NCBI GenBank assembly: GCA_000969725.1
Contig: JXSR01S017887.1
Reading direction: 5' to 3' (one strand)
DNA length: 46,590 nucleotides
From: Ophiothrix spiculata
Lineage: Eukaryota; Echinodermata; Ophiuroidea; Amphilepidida; Ophiotrichidae
Part shown: piece by piece, positions 11,103 to 21,648 of the stretch
How the letters are laid out: every line of letters starts with the position of its first letter
How positions within the stretch are numbered: position 1 is the stretch's first letter
Notes under the pieces: generated by a model
Seen by the model: the letters and a program-made list of their open reading frames with translations, nothing else
The model's database searches: none
What the model was told of the DNA's origin: nothing
Made by a program: the position numbers and the translations under genes

Positions 11103-11592
11103 CTGCAACACTTTAACTTAAAAGTGAATTTTAATGTCTACAATTTAATTGTTTAAATCAAAAGGAAAATGGAATGAGGTCACAGCAGAAGCAGTTCAAT
11201 CTAACAACGTATTATTTCAGATTCAAATAACGCCAATATTGAGGTTCAAAATGGCCACTAAATTTCCTAAAGCTACTGCAAAGCTGGAAAAATTAATTTG
11301 GCAGCCATTCTTACAAATAAAAAAAGTGGTGTAAAAGTAGTCAATTATATTCATTACTATAAACCATATACTTTCTTTGGCCTCAGTAGGGAAGCATGGA
11401 CCTATGTCAGTTTAGTATTCGGGATGAGCCTTCATATATGCAAACTCAATTTGGAATGCTTGCAATACAGGTATCCATTACTTGCATGATAGATATACTA
11501 GTAGAACGTTCAAATGTTATTTTTGAATAATTTACTCGATTCAGTTTATCATTAACCCTTGTCTTACCAACGTATATTTTGTAACGTTTGTT
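11103..11592. other. Intergenic, nothing recognised
   Basis: Follows the stop codon of pseudogene B. Two short open frames (11149-11489) show no domain and are not repeated elsewhere in the window. Confidence 0.4.
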
Positions 11593-12180
11593 ACTAACGG
11601 GGGGGGGGGGGGGGGGGTTACCCCCCCCCCCCCTATGAAATTGAAATTGGAGTGCTAAAAGTTGCTTTGCTTTATACCATAGTATAGGGTAGGGTCTCCT
11701 CTATCCATTGATACCAAAATCATGAAAATCGGCCAAGGCGTTACGTAATTATGACGTCATAAGTACTTCCGAGTCGGAAAAATCACGATTTGGGGCAAAA
11801 ATGGCCACCAAATCGAATTTTTGCTGTAAAAGTTCTAAATATCGGAATTTTGTCGGGTTTTTTGCTTATAAAGAAGGGAAATGGTGTTTCTAATAGGTTC
11901 TGTAAGGTTTAGGTGAATACCATGCAGATATTTTTCAAAATGACGACTTAAAATTTGTTCAGGTGGCAACCCCCCCCCCCTACCTTCCGACTTTGACGAG
12001 GTACCCTGACCCCCTGAAGGTGGTACCTACGAATTTTTTTCGCTAAAATGACCGCAAAGGATGAACTTACAACTACCCAAAACCCCTAGGTCATATTCGT
12101 TTGCGTTTTTATGCGACAGGGAATCATCCGTTAGGGGGTAACCCCCCCAATAAATAATATTCTCAATAAATATTGCTGCG
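11593..12180 (+). repeat. Dispersed repeat, copy 1, opening with G/C homopolymers
   Basis: Begins with a run of about 17 G and a run of about 13 C. Motifs such as GATACCAAAATCATGAAAATC, AATGGCCACCAAATC and GGTACC.CC recur in reverse orientation at about 36590-37125. No coding capacity. It is probably a non-autonomous element, though its ends are not resolved. Confidence 0.65.
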
Positions 12181-12490
12181 GTATTAAATTTTATGAACAT
12201 TTAGAAGAGGGGTGTGAAAATATGATTTAAAACTATAAGTCAGCACTCACGTTTTGGGGTTAAAAAATTTTAGAGCAAAGGGATCCATCATAATTTTGGC
12301 TACTTTGATTGCTCCAACTGCTACAGTGTTTGTAAAAAATATTTTTTACATGTAACCATTTTTTGGAACACTTGGTATTTTTAAATCTTTTTTTATCGGC
12401 GCAGCTTGATGTTTGTTTGTTTTTTCTGAAAGAGTGGTACTACCATAGCCGTACCGATGTAATGAGACTGAGGCCCCCCCCCCCAACCTC

Positions 12491-13306
12491 GGGGGCCGCT
12501 CGAAAAAAAGGGGTACGCATGCTCGTCAGAAAAAAGTCGAAAAAGGGTCGGATTTTTGCCCATTGCCGTCGTCGACGTCTTCAGAAAAAGGGGGTGCCTG
12601 TTCAGGGTAACTTTCGACATTAAGGGTCGTCTTTTTACGATATCTTCTACTTTAGGGTCACTTTTTCGCCAGCTATTCCAAAAATCTAAGAAATACAACA
12701 GAAAATGCTTCCAATTTATTATTTTCATGTTTTTATGGCAGAAACTAGCGTGTTAAGTCGTTGTGGGTCCATTTCAGTGTGTTAAGGCCTAGATATACTT
12801 TGTCATTTTTGTAGTCATTGTCATTCAGAATTTTTCTCATGGTGTTTCATGATGGTGTTCAACGGGGCATAGATCGATCTCATTAGGTCGAGAACAATAC
12901 CATAATTACCTTGGTCTTTTCATTATAATCTGAAATCTGTCCTTGACAAGTCTGAAAAGATTTTCTGACTCCTTTGATTTTTCTCCAAAGAGAAACATTT
13001 TCATTAGGAATTTTTATCACAGTCTTTGATTTTTTATCATTCTAATTGTAGTTTTAGCGGATTATTCCGATCGATAATATTGTCTGTGAACTCGAGGTCA
13101 ATATACATTCAGTTCTATGGATTTTCAAGATGGTAAAAATGACAAAGTATATCTAGGCCTTTACTTCGTTACGTCATTTGGGGTATGATTTTGGATATTT
13201 TACGCCGTTCAGGGTTGGAATTTGCTGTATATGATTACGACATTTAGGGTCCGATTTTGAGGTGCTCTTACGAGCATGCGTACCATTTTTTTCTTCGACC
13301 GGCCCC
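12491..13306. mobile_element. Foldback element with nested MITE
   Basis: The left terminus GGGGGCCGCTCGAAAAAAAG followed by GTACGCATGCTCGTC is inverted at 13262-13306. Both flanks of the interior carry repeated phrases of the form TTTACGACATTAAGGGT. The right half (about 13190-13306) recurs at 31060-31248. A separate MITE is nested at 12784-13161. Open frames at 12363-12756 are fortuitous. Confidence 0.75.
12784..13161. mobile_element. 378-bp MITE with 27-bp perfect TIRs, nested
   Basis: AAGGCCTAGATATACTTTGT and the following seven bases (12784-12810) are perfectly inverted at 13135-13161. It sits in the middle of the foldback element at 12491-13306. Flanking TTA/TAC bases leave the target duplication ambiguous. 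No ORF. Confidence 0.85.
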
Positions 13307-13319
13307 TGTGTCTGCCATA

Positions 13320-13464
13320 TCCAGGAGTCCGTGTCTAATTGAACTACACCGAATAAGTAGCAATCAATGATTTATTGATTGCACATTTACAATAACGTTC
13401 TACACAATTGATTAAAAGCTAGGACGCTCAGTCACACGGACGCTGTATTTCAATACACCGGCCG
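13320..13464. mobile_element. Partial copy of foldback MITE family 1
   Basis: Carries GGAGTCCGTGTCTAATTGAA, the loop motif ATCAATGATTTATTGATTG and GTCACACGGACGCTGTATTT, all in the order seen at 3830-3960, but lacks most of one arm. It abuts the upstream module of receptor C. Confidence 0.75.
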
Positions 13465-13549
13465 TAGAAGTTCCGACGCCCAGAAATTTTATGAAATTTA
13501 ACCGTGGCATGATTAAAAATAGTAGACTCAGTTCACTCTATCAGGTTCA

Positions 13550-14005
13550 GTTACCATGGTTACAGATATTGAAACTGAAACAAGAGAATTATGAAAAATA
13601 GACCATACGAAATCTATAGGTGTCCAATTTTATTTATGAAAAATTAAGTTTATACGTCATTGGTTAATTTTTACAAGTGGGCGTGGCTTTTGGAATATAT
13701 ATAAACATGAAGCAAAATCACGAACGCAATGTCATAAAATGAACTCAGATGTGAATAAAATAATGATAACAAATTTACATAATTAGTCTCGTCTTTGTGT
13801 GCAAAGTTACAGTGGCAAACATATTGAGTGAGATATATGATACTGTAATTTGAATATCTGAAATGAGAATGAGATCATGTGATGATTATTAAGAGTCTTC
13901 GGTTGCTGTGCTTTTGAATATGCACATTAACAGACGTACCCGGGTGATTGTATTGTAACAAATTATAGTCAGAAAATGGGTGCGGTCGTGTATAACAAGA
14001 GCGTG
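13550..14005 (+). promoter_or_regulatory. Upstream module of receptor C: RFX-like palindrome, CCAAT, TATA-like box
   Basis: The palindrome GTTACCATGGTTAC (13550-13563) resembles the X-box bound by RFX factors with one mismatch. ATTGG (inverted CCAAT) lies near 13659. A TATA-like GTGTATAACAAGAGCGTGA lies at 13988-14006. The same three elements, in the same order, stand upstream of D and E. The sequence after the TATA-like box is probably transcribed leader. That these sites act as a promoter is inferred from conservation between copies, not shown. Confidence 0.5.
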
Positions 14006-14758
14006 ATTCAGCAGGCATTTCGATCCAGACTGCGTTCTCTTCGAAAACAGATTAACGAGAACATCGTCTGATTTGGTAAACTCTAAGAGAGTGATTCGAG
14101 AGCATTTCAAGCCTACGTTATCTTCAGACATAGATTAACGAGAATTCCATCTGATTTGGTAAACTGTAATAGTATCACATCAAACAATCTAAGTAATACA
14201 AGCAGTACAGGATCATCAAACAGTATTGTCATCGAGGATTTCAACCAAGATTGAAATTTCCAGCAAACGCTCAACCTTTTCTCTGTCTAATCTTGTAAAG
14301 ATTTTGAACGACGTTTTGACTAATTACTAAGTTTGACACCTGATGAATTTCTATATACCTTTGGAACCATTTGAAAATAACAACTTACATTCTTCAACTG
14401 AAATTGCAAATCAAAGACCCGACTTCATCATTGCAGATGTTATCGGTAAGTCAGGAACCCCCTAAAATGTTGTAAAACTCACCAATGTGTGGTGTAAGTT
14501 TGGAACCATCTGAGAACACTTCAGTCTACAAGAAGCCGTCCTTCCTTAACTGAAAAACAAATTCCAATCAGAAATCTCACTTAATTAAACAATCATTGCG
14601 GAATTCAATATGAACAGACTGACACCTTGAAAAACTATTGTAGTATATTATGACTGTTTTGAAACCAGTACCTCGAACCACATCTTTTGAAAGAAGTTGA
14701 CCTTCAATCAAAAATCATCCTGAATCATAATTTTTAACATTACATCATTTTGAAAAAA

Positions 14759-17437
14759 ATGATGAGTTCAAATATTCACCAGATGATTGCCTTGGTAATT
14801 CTTAAAACCATCTTTCAACTGCCATACAATCTTGGAGAAATTGAAATATCTCCCCTCCCTGATTCATATTGCTCCTTTGAAGATGTAGAGAATATGACCA
14901 ATCCGATCGGTGTTACTGTCTCCGGAATTCAGAATCACGCTTGTAGTCTACACATCAAGCCAGATTCCTCGTCACAAGTATCAATATCTATAACTGTTAC
15001 CGGCAACAGTTCAGGTACAGATCATCTTTATCTTGAAAGAATGGGAGGACTTGGTACCTGTTCTAATCGGTACCTTGCCTTCATGGACTTGTCCAAGCAA
15101 CATTGCATAATGAATGTTGGAAGTGAATCCATCATACTGCATCTTCGTGGGGATATCTCTCTAGTTTTACAAGATGTAATGGTGAATGAGGCCCGTCCTC
15201 TTGGATGCAATGATTATGTTAACTACGATAATGAGGTAGGTGCCCTTAAGCTTGAAGGTCAGACGTCAAATTGCACCAAAGTAAATGGGTTTGGGTCAGT
15301 TATTTACTGTGATGAAACATATTTCAAAACTAAATGCAACCTACAATGTCTTAACAACTGCTCTTGCATCCTCACAGACAGACAAGTCTTCCACAATTGT
15401 TCACGAGGTTTAGGCAAGCCAAACATCACATTCCTTATTTTTCCAGATTTTATCTATAGTTTAGATTTCAGCAATAATGATATTCGAGCATTATCACAGG
15501 AAACATTTGTGTTTATTGGAAAGCAAATCGAGTATCTCGATTTAAGCTTTAACCTCCTCAGATCCCTGCCACCTGATGTATTTTCTCATCTTGCTAACTT
15601 ACTTGTTTTGGTTTTATCTGACAATTCACTAGAAATATTAGATGTAAGAGTGTTTCAAAACTGTCACAATCTAATTGCACTTTTTCTAGATTACAACTTA
15701 CTAACAACACTAAATGCAGGTTTATTTGATAACCTGCATAGATTGAAATACCTCTATCTGAATGGTAATGGACTGGTCACACTAGATGTGAATCTCTTTG
15801 CCAATTTGACCAACTTATCTATTCTTTGGCTACAATCCAACATGTTAACAGCACTAGGTGCAGGCACATTTGGTAATTTACACAAATTGGAATACCTCTC
15901 TCTCGATGACAATTCACTGACAGCGATAGGTGCAGGAATATTTGCAAGTACATACAGGTTAAAAAAGCTTTTAATTTCAAGAAACATAATCATACGCTTA
16001 GAAGAGGGGACGTTCTCAAATCTGACCCATTTGGAAATACTATCAATAGCATCAAATCAGTTAGAATACGTGCCATTACATCTTTTCCGTGGTCTAAAAA
16101 GTCTTAGATATTTGTATTTAGAAGACAATAGACTTCAAACTATTCCTCTTATTGGTTATATGATACAACTCGAACTAATTGACCTGAGTGATAATCCATT
16201 AACTAAAATCACATAACTCATGTTTTCAAGTTTTGCAAACAATACACAATACTTTGTAGACAAACTTGAAATATGCATATGTTTCTTAGCTAATTCAACA
16301 ACATGTTATCACGCAATGGAACCATCCCCGTACATGACCTGTGAAAGGCTACTATCAATGACTGCAGTACTTGTATTTACATGGGTTATAGGGTTCTGTG
16401 CCATTTTTGGAAATTTGTTTGTGGTGTGCTGGAAACGATTTAAACAAAGAGCAGAAAATAGAGTGCAATCGCTTTTACTGTTCAATTTGGCAATGTCTGA
16501 CCTCCTTATGGGCATCTACTTGATAATAATCGCATCTGCTGATGTATACTATGGGGTATATTTCCCCATGAATGCCGAATATTGGAGATCTAGTGCTATG
16601 TGTAGAATAGCTGGTACATTAGCCATAGCGTCTAGCGAGGCATCTGTTTTATTTGTAACGTTCATAAGTATCGATAGATTTATCAATATCAGGTTCCCAT
16701 TTACTATTAACAAATTAAGAGTGAAGTCAACAAGAGTGATAGCTACAATGGTGTGGTTATTTTCATTATCTCTTTGCTTAGTAGCTTCTATTTTGGCTGA
16801 CAGAAATGCTGACTTTTATGACAACTCCCATGTTTGCATTGGTCTTCCACTGACGCAAATAATACAAACGAAATTGCAAACACATGATGTTGTTAACTTG
16901 ACATCAATCTTGGATAATGATACCACAATCAGCATTCCGTTATTGGAGATCAGTAACAGGAAAGAGTCGGGCCTCTATTTTTCAGTAGCTGTATTTGTTG
17001 TTTTCAACATGATTTGCTTCCTGTTGATACTTGCATGCTATATTGGAATAATCATGGCAGTAGCCTCAAAACCAGCTTTACGCCGTCAAATGGCTGAAGA
17101 GATTCGATTGACAATGAAAGTTTCCGTCATTGTTTTGACAGATTTCTTCTGTTGGTTCCCGATCTGTCTGATGGGGATACTTGTACAAACTGGTTTGGTA
17201 GAACTTCCCAGTTCTGTATTTGCCTGGGTAGTGACATTTGTTTTGCCCATCAATTCAGCCATAAATCCATTCCTTTACACCATAGCTACAGTTATTAGTG
17301 ACAGTAATATATGCTCAAGTAGGAAATCTACAGATGTACAAATGCAAATAAGAACGCGAAACATACGTGTCGCAAGACCTAATGATGTGAATGAAGCTCT
17401 TCAAGGTGATAGACAACAAATGACCACGCCTCTATAG
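14759..17437 (+). pseudogene. Receptor C: CUB-like/LRR/7TM GPCR, intact except one nonsense codon
   Basis: 893 codons in a single exon. ATG at 14759 is aligned with starts of D and F. Residues 1-30 form a hydrophobic signal peptide. About 38-150 look CUB-like (paired Cys, alternating strands). LRRNT CNLQCLNNCSC is at about 193-204. Eleven LRRs of 24 residues span about 230-500. A four-Cys hinge (CIC...C...C, about 505-530) leads to 7TM. TM2 has NLAMSDLLMG, TM3 ends SIDRFINI (DRF replacing DRY), TM6 has CWFP, TM7 has PINSAINPFLY (836-840). This 7TM is closest to relaxin-family receptors (RXFP/LGR type C), but there is no LDLa module. Codon 486 is TAA (16214-16216) where D and E have AAA, in the last LRR; an ATG follows at 16220. 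Expected products are a secreted LRR ectodomain, or nothing. It could be a null allele, a young pseudogene or a sequencing error. Several N-glycosylation sequons are present. Confidence 0.9.
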
Positions 17438-18180
17438 GTTAAACAGTCAAAATGAACTCCAATGTTACTGGACATTCAGAACAAGGCTATATCAAATTGT
17501 TTGGAAATTGAAACAGGAGAACATGTAGGTATGCTTAGAATTGGCGCGTTAAGTTTCAAGATAAACTTTGGAGCTGCTTCTTAATCAGCCATACCGCATG
17601 CACAGCTTCGCCAAAACTATCTTCTTTATATATAATACTATTACAGGTCCTAAACACTTAACTGCATAAGGGTACCATGCTACCCGGATTTTACTCTACG
17701 ACGGGTCCGGACACGGGCACGGATTTACAGATTCAAAATATCTTGGCCTGTTTTTCCTCTTCAAAATCAACATGAGGAAAAATGGATAGCGATTGGTTCT
17801 CCGAATAATAAATAAGGTGGCTCCTCATTGAATCGGAATCAAAATATCAATTGTAAACATGTAAAAGTAAAAATATCCATGACGACCGCTCATAAATGAT
17901 GGGACTCGCAAACAAGACATATTTTGTTTTCTATGAATGGGTGCAAGGTATATGAACACAGCTTGAGAACTCTTGACTGTGTAATAGGGGTTTTTGCGAA
18001 AATTCCTTTGGGAACACGGTTTTTGAAATTTTGGCGGAAAAATATTTGACACGACACAAAAAATGGTTTTTAGGCCGCCATTTTGAAACGGTTCATCCGA
18101 TTTTCAATTTTTTTTCAATTTTGGTCCTTGTTACATGCTTTAGATTCAGATTTATTTTCGCATTCATTTCATACAATTGA
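17438..18180. other. 3' flank of receptor C, then nothing recognised
   Basis: The first 40 bases are similar to the 3' flank of D and the match ends at TTACTGGAC in both. After that I see no gene. Short frames at 17825-18341 (minus) have no domain. Confidence 0.5.
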
Positions 18181-18825
18181 AGGGTTGGGTGCAATATAGT
18201 GCTAACCCTCATTTTGCACAAGTTACTGGTTTTGATTGGAATGATTTTCTGACTATAAAGATGAAAAATGGTTTTCGAAAAGTTTATTATGATCAAGTAC
18301 ATGGACAAATAAAAATATTTTGACACATTTTGGAGTCCCATGTGATTTCAATAAAACAAGCAGTCACTTGTAAAATTGAGGGTTAGCACTATATTTCCCC
18401 GAGGTCTTGCACATTACAATTTCTAAGTTTCTAGAAATACTAGATGCCAAAGTTTTTTCTTTTTCAAAATGCTAGATCTAAGAGTACTTAATGCAAGGAT
18501 TATGAATTCAGTAATTTCAGAAAAAATCCAGTATTTCTAAATGATCTACGGCGCTGAATGAAATTCAGGGACAATATAGTGCTAAGCCAAAGTGTCTGAT
18601 TTTTTAGCCACCCTTAGACTTTTGAACAGCTAGATCTTAGCAATACAATGATATTACTGAAAATAGTATACATTATGGTGATAATTAAACTCATCCAGAC
18701 ATGTTTTGCCCAAAATTAATTGAAAAATTATGTAAAACTGCTTGTTTTAAATGCATCTGTTTCAAAACCAGAACAAAGGTGGTCGAAAAATAGGTGTGGG
18801 TTAGCATTATATTGCGCCTACCCCT
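18181..18825. mobile_element. 645-bp TIR element with internal copies of its terminal motif
   Basis: 18181-18208 (AGGGTTGGGTGCAATATAGT plus GCTAACCC) is inverted at 18798-18825 with four mismatches. The motif CAATATAGTGCTAA also occurs internally near 18575 (direct) and, as TTAGCACTATATT, near 18383 (inverted). No transposase frame. A non-autonomous DNA transposon is likely. Confidence 0.75.
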
Positions 18826-19077
18826 TGTTCAACATATATAATAACATAGTAGTGGCAATATGAATACATGAATACGGAGGAGAAGGTCGAAAGACCAATA
18901 ACGCCAGAAGAGACAATCCCCTTTCAAATTCGTAAGTTACAGTTCATTTTTAGTTTACATTTTACAATTTACATTATTATGACTCTGGATACCATAAAAA
19001 ATCTCTTAAATTTCACTACAAGCTAGTAATTATTATATTAAGCATACTGTGAAATGTACAGACTTCTAATATTTTTA
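18826..19077. other. Spacer, nothing recognised
   Basis: AT-rich sequence between the TIR element and the LINE relic; no motif identified. Confidence 0.4.
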
Positions 19078-21205
19078 CGAAAAACTTTACACGATGTAGA
19101 TTGTTTTAATTTATCGTTCAACGCATTCCACAATAACGACCCAATACTGTTGTCCGCACAGTATGATCACTATACTGGTTTGTTTTTGTATGCTCATAAT
19201 TTGCCATGTTCCTGGTATTTTAACTGTGGATAGCATGACGTTTAGTAAAGAAACTATTGAATGAGTTTGGCAACAAGTTATAATAATGCTTATACATGAA
19301 TATACCAAGTTTAAAATTTGGTATTTTTTGAAGAGAGGACCAGAATGACTTCGACAATGGCTCAATACCCATTTTTGTAATTTATGAATCTCGCCTAAAA
19401 ATGTTTTGTTCGCCTTACCCCAAGCCAGAATTCCATATAATAGTTCAAATAAGGCAATACTAGGGTGAAATATAAAGTCAGCAGTATGCGTTCGGGTATG
19501 TTTAAGTTTGTTTATAACTCCAATATTTCTTGAAATTGTTTTAGAAATGCTGTCATTATGATATTTCCATGTGATATTTTCATCAATTAAGACTCCAAAG
19601 AATTTATATTTTTCAACACGCTCTAGAGTTGTATCATCAAGAATTATGTTAAAGGGGCATTGGACAAGTTCAGCATCATCCCCCACTTTTCCCAAAACAT
19701 TTTGAGATTTTTGCATCATTTGAAGTATTAGCTGTAATAATGACAGCATGCAAAGTTTCATTGTCAAATTCAAACTCTATATATCTAAATATTTAGATAT
19801 TCTATAAGTTTTAATTATCGTTGTCGACAACGATAAATACTGCCCTCTATAGTTGAATTTTTAGAATTGGCGTTTTCAGGAGTTCCAATGAAAATTCAAA
19901 ATTTCTTTCGATTTATCTGCTATCTATGATGTGAAAGGAATGTTTTAAAAAACAAATCTTTGGCTCTTTCTCATTGTATAGCATCAATAAATACATTTAG
20001 AGAATAGCCTCATACCCAAAATCAACAAACAAAATAAAATTCAAAATTTTGACTTTTTGGAAGGTTTTGATCAAAATTTTCCTGATATCTGGTAATTGAC
20101 TGTTATTTTCTAACATAGGAAGTGAAAATCATCGACGAACAAAATTTCAAAATTTTGTCCAGTGCCCCTTTAATATCTCTTGATTTATATAATCGGAATC
20201 AATCGAAGTCATCTGGGTATACCCATAATCATAAAATTTGTTTTGCTTACATTCACAGATAGCTTGTTTGCTTTGAACCAATTTAGTAATTTCACATAGC
20301 TCAGAATTAACAAGTGTTTGCTCAATTGCAATATTTTCATGTGAATATGTTATGGTCGTATCATCGGCAAATAGTATAAAATCTGAACTTTTTGATGTAC
20401 ATGTTATATCGTTTATGTAGCTAATGAAGAGAAGGGGACCAAGAATTGGTCCTTGAGGTACACCACATTGGAACATTTTTATAATCAGATTTTATGTCTT
20501 TTTAACTTACATACTATTTTCTATTGCTTAACGTTAAATAATTATTAAACCAGTTCTGTACAACACACCTAAGACCATAATAGCTTAATTTGTATAGCAA
20601 AATATCGTGATTCATTGTGTCGAATGCTTTTGATAAATCCAAGTACAAAGTGAGAGTTTATTTGTTTTGTTCGACTGCTTTACATACTTTATCTATGAGT
20701 TGCATTATTGCCATATTGCATACCAGTTGAATGGTTTTCCCGAAATCCAAATTGTTTTTCGTTTAGTAGATTATTGTTATTAATAAATTTAATGCATCTA
20801 TTAAAAACCAACCTTTCAAGAATTTTTGAAAAATAAGGTAATATAGAAACAGGGCGATAGTGTATGTGTCATCATCTCCTTTTTTGTAAATAGGGATTAC
20901 TTTTGCGAGTTTTAATTAATTTTTATACAACCCCAGTTGATATAGACATATATATTAGCCAACGGTAAGGCAATAACATTTGCAACCTTTTGAATAATAA
21001 AATGTCCAATGCCATCATGGCCTTCGCTTTTGTTTTTGTCAAATTTACTTACGATGTCAATGATTTCTGTCTCAATTATGGGCTTCATGAACATACTTTT
21101 TTGACATGGAGATTGTTGGTACTCATGAAATAATTTACCAGTATTATGAATCTTAAATGCTAAAGTTGGTCCTATATTAACAAAGTAGTCATTGGGCACC
21201 AACGG
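19078..21205 (-). mobile_element. Non-LTR retrotransposon relic (CR1/Jockey group), reverse transcriptase fragments
   Basis: Read on the minus strand from 21205 down. The first piece (21202-20912) has the pre-RT region NDYFVNIGPTLAFKI and KSEGHDGIGHFII. A broken stretch near 20640-20560 gives [16 protein letters not shown] (motif A) and [12 protein letters not shown]. The 20476-20147 piece has GVPQGPILGPLLFISYINDI and LFADDTT (catalytic motif C). The last piece (19645-19111) is the thumb region with KFFGVLIDENITWKYH. Frames are broken by stops and indels, and the 5' endonuclease part is missing. A TTAA-flanked element interrupts it at 19653-20169. It is not active. Confidence 0.9.
19653..20169. 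mobile_element. 517-bp TTAA-flanked TIR element nested in the LINE relic
   Basis: AGGGGCATTGGACAA at 19653 is inverted as TTGTCCAGTGCCCCT ending at 20169 (one mismatch). Both ends are flanked by TTAA (19649-19652 and 20170-20173). TTAA duplication is typical of piggyBac and Kolobok transposons, so a non-autonomous member of one of these is inferred. Excising it rejoins the two halves of the LINE reading frame. It contains a perfect 22-bp palindrome at 19815-19836 (TTATCGTTGTC and its complement). Confidence 0.8.
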
Positions 21206-21227
21206 GTGGGAAATACCTTGGGCACTG

Positions 21228-21648
21228 AAGGATACACATCGGTAAATACGTCCCCATTGACTTTACATGCAAAGTGGCCTGTCAATAAACGCCATTTTCT
21301 CGACTTAAAAGCGACTGGTTACCTTGTGCTTGGTCTCGATTGAAAGATAATGGATATATCTCTTCTACAAAATGAACAAAAATATATGGTCAAGGCAAAG
21401 TTTTCGAGATACGGCGCATCAAAGTCACGCGTCATTTTGAGAGCGCCCATGCCCATGGGTAAAATAGTGCAAGTGACAAGAAACCCTGTGTTCTCCAAAA
21501 GTCATAAAATTTCTTCAAAAATGATACAAACAAAATCATTACATCATGATTGATTAAATAAAAGTCCAATTAGCATGATAAACTGTAAAAATTTTGAGAA
21601 AAATAATAGTTTCTACATATTCTGAAATTAATTTTAGGCAACAAGGGT
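21228..21648 (+). mobile_element. TIR element copy 1, cut by the assembly gap
   Basis: Nearly identical to 23031-23440, same orientation. It starts AAGGATACACATCGGTAAATA and includes CGAGATACGGCGCATCAAAG. Its right end is lost in the N run. The 67-aa frame at 21350-21553 is within the repeat and has no domain. Confidence 0.75.

Noticed and set aside
12363-12756. Overlapping frames on both strands with basic residues
   Set aside because: They lie inside the foldback element and its C-run; no family resemblance.
15754-15993. 79-codon minus-strand frame repeated at 28466-28705 and 45377-45616
   Set aside because: It is antisense to the LRR region. Its conservation follows from the near-identity of the sense genes; no domain or start context supports it.
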